From: Bacteroidia bacterium
GTDB taxonomy: Bacteria; Bacteroidota; Bacteroidia; Flavobacteriales; NORP286
Assembly (NCBI GenBank): GCA_016763665.1
Contig: JAESTI010000255.1
Coordinates: 1 to 6,996 of the forward strand
Direction of reading: 5' to 3'
DNA: 6,996 bases
Shown here piece after piece: positions 6,371 to 6,996 of the stretch. Made by a program: the position numbers and the translations under genes. Under the pieces are notes generated by a model that saw nothing but the letters and a program-made list of their open reading frames with translations, made no database searches and was not told the origin of the DNA. The stretch's first letter is position 1; the number at the start of each line of letters is the position of its first letter.

Positions 6371-6996
6371 AGAATACATTACCAGAGTTAGGAAAAAGTC
6401 ATTTCTAATAATGACCTTTTTAGGCCCATTATTAATTACAGGTCTATATGGTTTAGGTATATGGATGGTAGTTAATGATATAGATACAGATGAAGTTAAA
6501 AAAGTAGCGGTAATTGATGAAAGTCGACTTTTTTATACAAAATTACAAAACAGTAGAAGTATAGAATTTCTATTTATTGAAGAAAATTTTGAAGATGCGA
6601 AAGGTTCATTAATTTCCGGATCAATAGATGATTATTATGGCATATTACATATCCCTAATATTACTATCGATAATACAGAGGGAATAAAAATTTATTCAAA
6701 CAGCCAACCCAATATTACAATTGTCAATTATATCGAAAAACAATTAGAAAGTATAATTGAGGATGGGAAATTGAAAGTAGCAGGGATTGACAAAGAGATC
6801 ATAGAAAATATAAAAACCAATATAAAAATTGGGACTATCAAGCTAACTGCTTCCGGCGAAGAAGAAGAAAGCAATGCTGCAGCTGCTCTTGGTGTTGGAT
6901 TATTTGGAGCATTGCTGATCTATTTTTTCATTTTTCTATATGGCATACAAGTAATGCGGGGAGTTTTAGAAGAAAAAACAAGCAGAATTGTAGAGA
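6342..6996 (+). CDS. ABC-2-type transporter permease, NatB/YhaP-like (3' end missing)
   Basis: This frame opens with ATG 6342 inside the ATPase gene, in another reading frame, and runs to the window end (218 codons, incomplete). It begins with the typical REYITRVRKKSFLIMTFLGP (10-29) of NatB/YhaP-like permeases, the first membrane helix spanning about 21-44. A large extracytoplasmic domain follows (about 45-178), and a second helix (about 181-204) leads to YGIQVMRGVLEEKTSRIVE (200-218), the conserved loop of ABC-2 permeases. The remaining four or five helices are expected beyond the window. It forms the membrane channel of the exporter with the ATPase encoded just upstream; the overlap fits fixed stoichiometry by coupled translation. 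The transported substrate is unknown. Confidence 0.9.
   Translation, partial: MNKILLIITREYITRVRKKSFLIMTFLGPLLITGLYGLGIWMVVNDIDTDEVKKVAVIDESRLFYTKLQNSRSIEFLFIEENFEDAKGSLISGSIDDYYGILHIPNITIDNTEGIKIYSNSQPNITIVNYIEKQLESIIEDGKLKVAGIDKEIIENIKTNIKIGTIKLTASGEEEESNAAAALGVGLFGALLIYFFIFLYGIQVMRGVLEEKTSRIVE

Overview
The window is AT-rich and reads entirely on the + strand. It has the marks of a Bacteroidota genome: start codons follow A-rich leaders with no Shine-Dalgarno sequence, one promoter fits the Bacteroidota TTTG / TAnnTTTG consensus, there is a DUF5723-like outer-membrane barrel, and an OmpA-type lipoprotein carries thrombospondin type-3 (TSP3) repeats. A Cytophagales-like member is plausible, but the sequence alone does not fix the order.

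Positions 1-2659 form an envelope block. It starts with the 3' end of a probable outer-membrane beta-barrel gene. A 149-residue lipoprotein of unknown function and a 372-residue lipoprotein follow; the latter has a novel-looking N-terminal domain, three TSP3 repeats and a peptidoglycan-binding OmpA domain. The small lipoprotein and the N-terminal domain of the large one align along most of their length, so they are tandem paralogues, one of which is joined to a cell-wall anchor. This is the least explained part of the window.

Positions 2773-3297 encode an exported TlpA/ResA-type thioredoxin-fold protein. Its leader DNA holds two overlapping, mutually exclusive inverted repeats, and a clear intrinsic terminator follows the gene. 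A strong promoter match lies just after the terminator and drives grpE (3393-4037) and dnaJ (4067-5236), the nucleotide-exchange factor and J-domain co-chaperone of DnaK. The promoter is so close to the first possible grpE ATG that the message is either leaderless or grpE starts further downstream. A terminator-like hairpin lies inside the last codons of dnaJ.

Positions 5237-5419 are non-coding and hold two sets of degenerate short repeats. After them come an ABC-2-type exporter ATPase (5420-6370) and, overlapping it by 29 bases, its membrane permease (6342 to the window end, incomplete). They resemble the NatA/NatB (YhaQ/YhaP) pair, whose substrate cannot be told from sequence.

The chaperone, thioredoxin and ABC genes are ordinary family members. 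I found no CRISPR array, tRNA, rRNA, insertion sequence or defence system. The points worth following are the paralogous lipoprotein pair, the grpE promoter/start conflict, the hairpin within dnaJ and the repeats ahead of the ABC operon.
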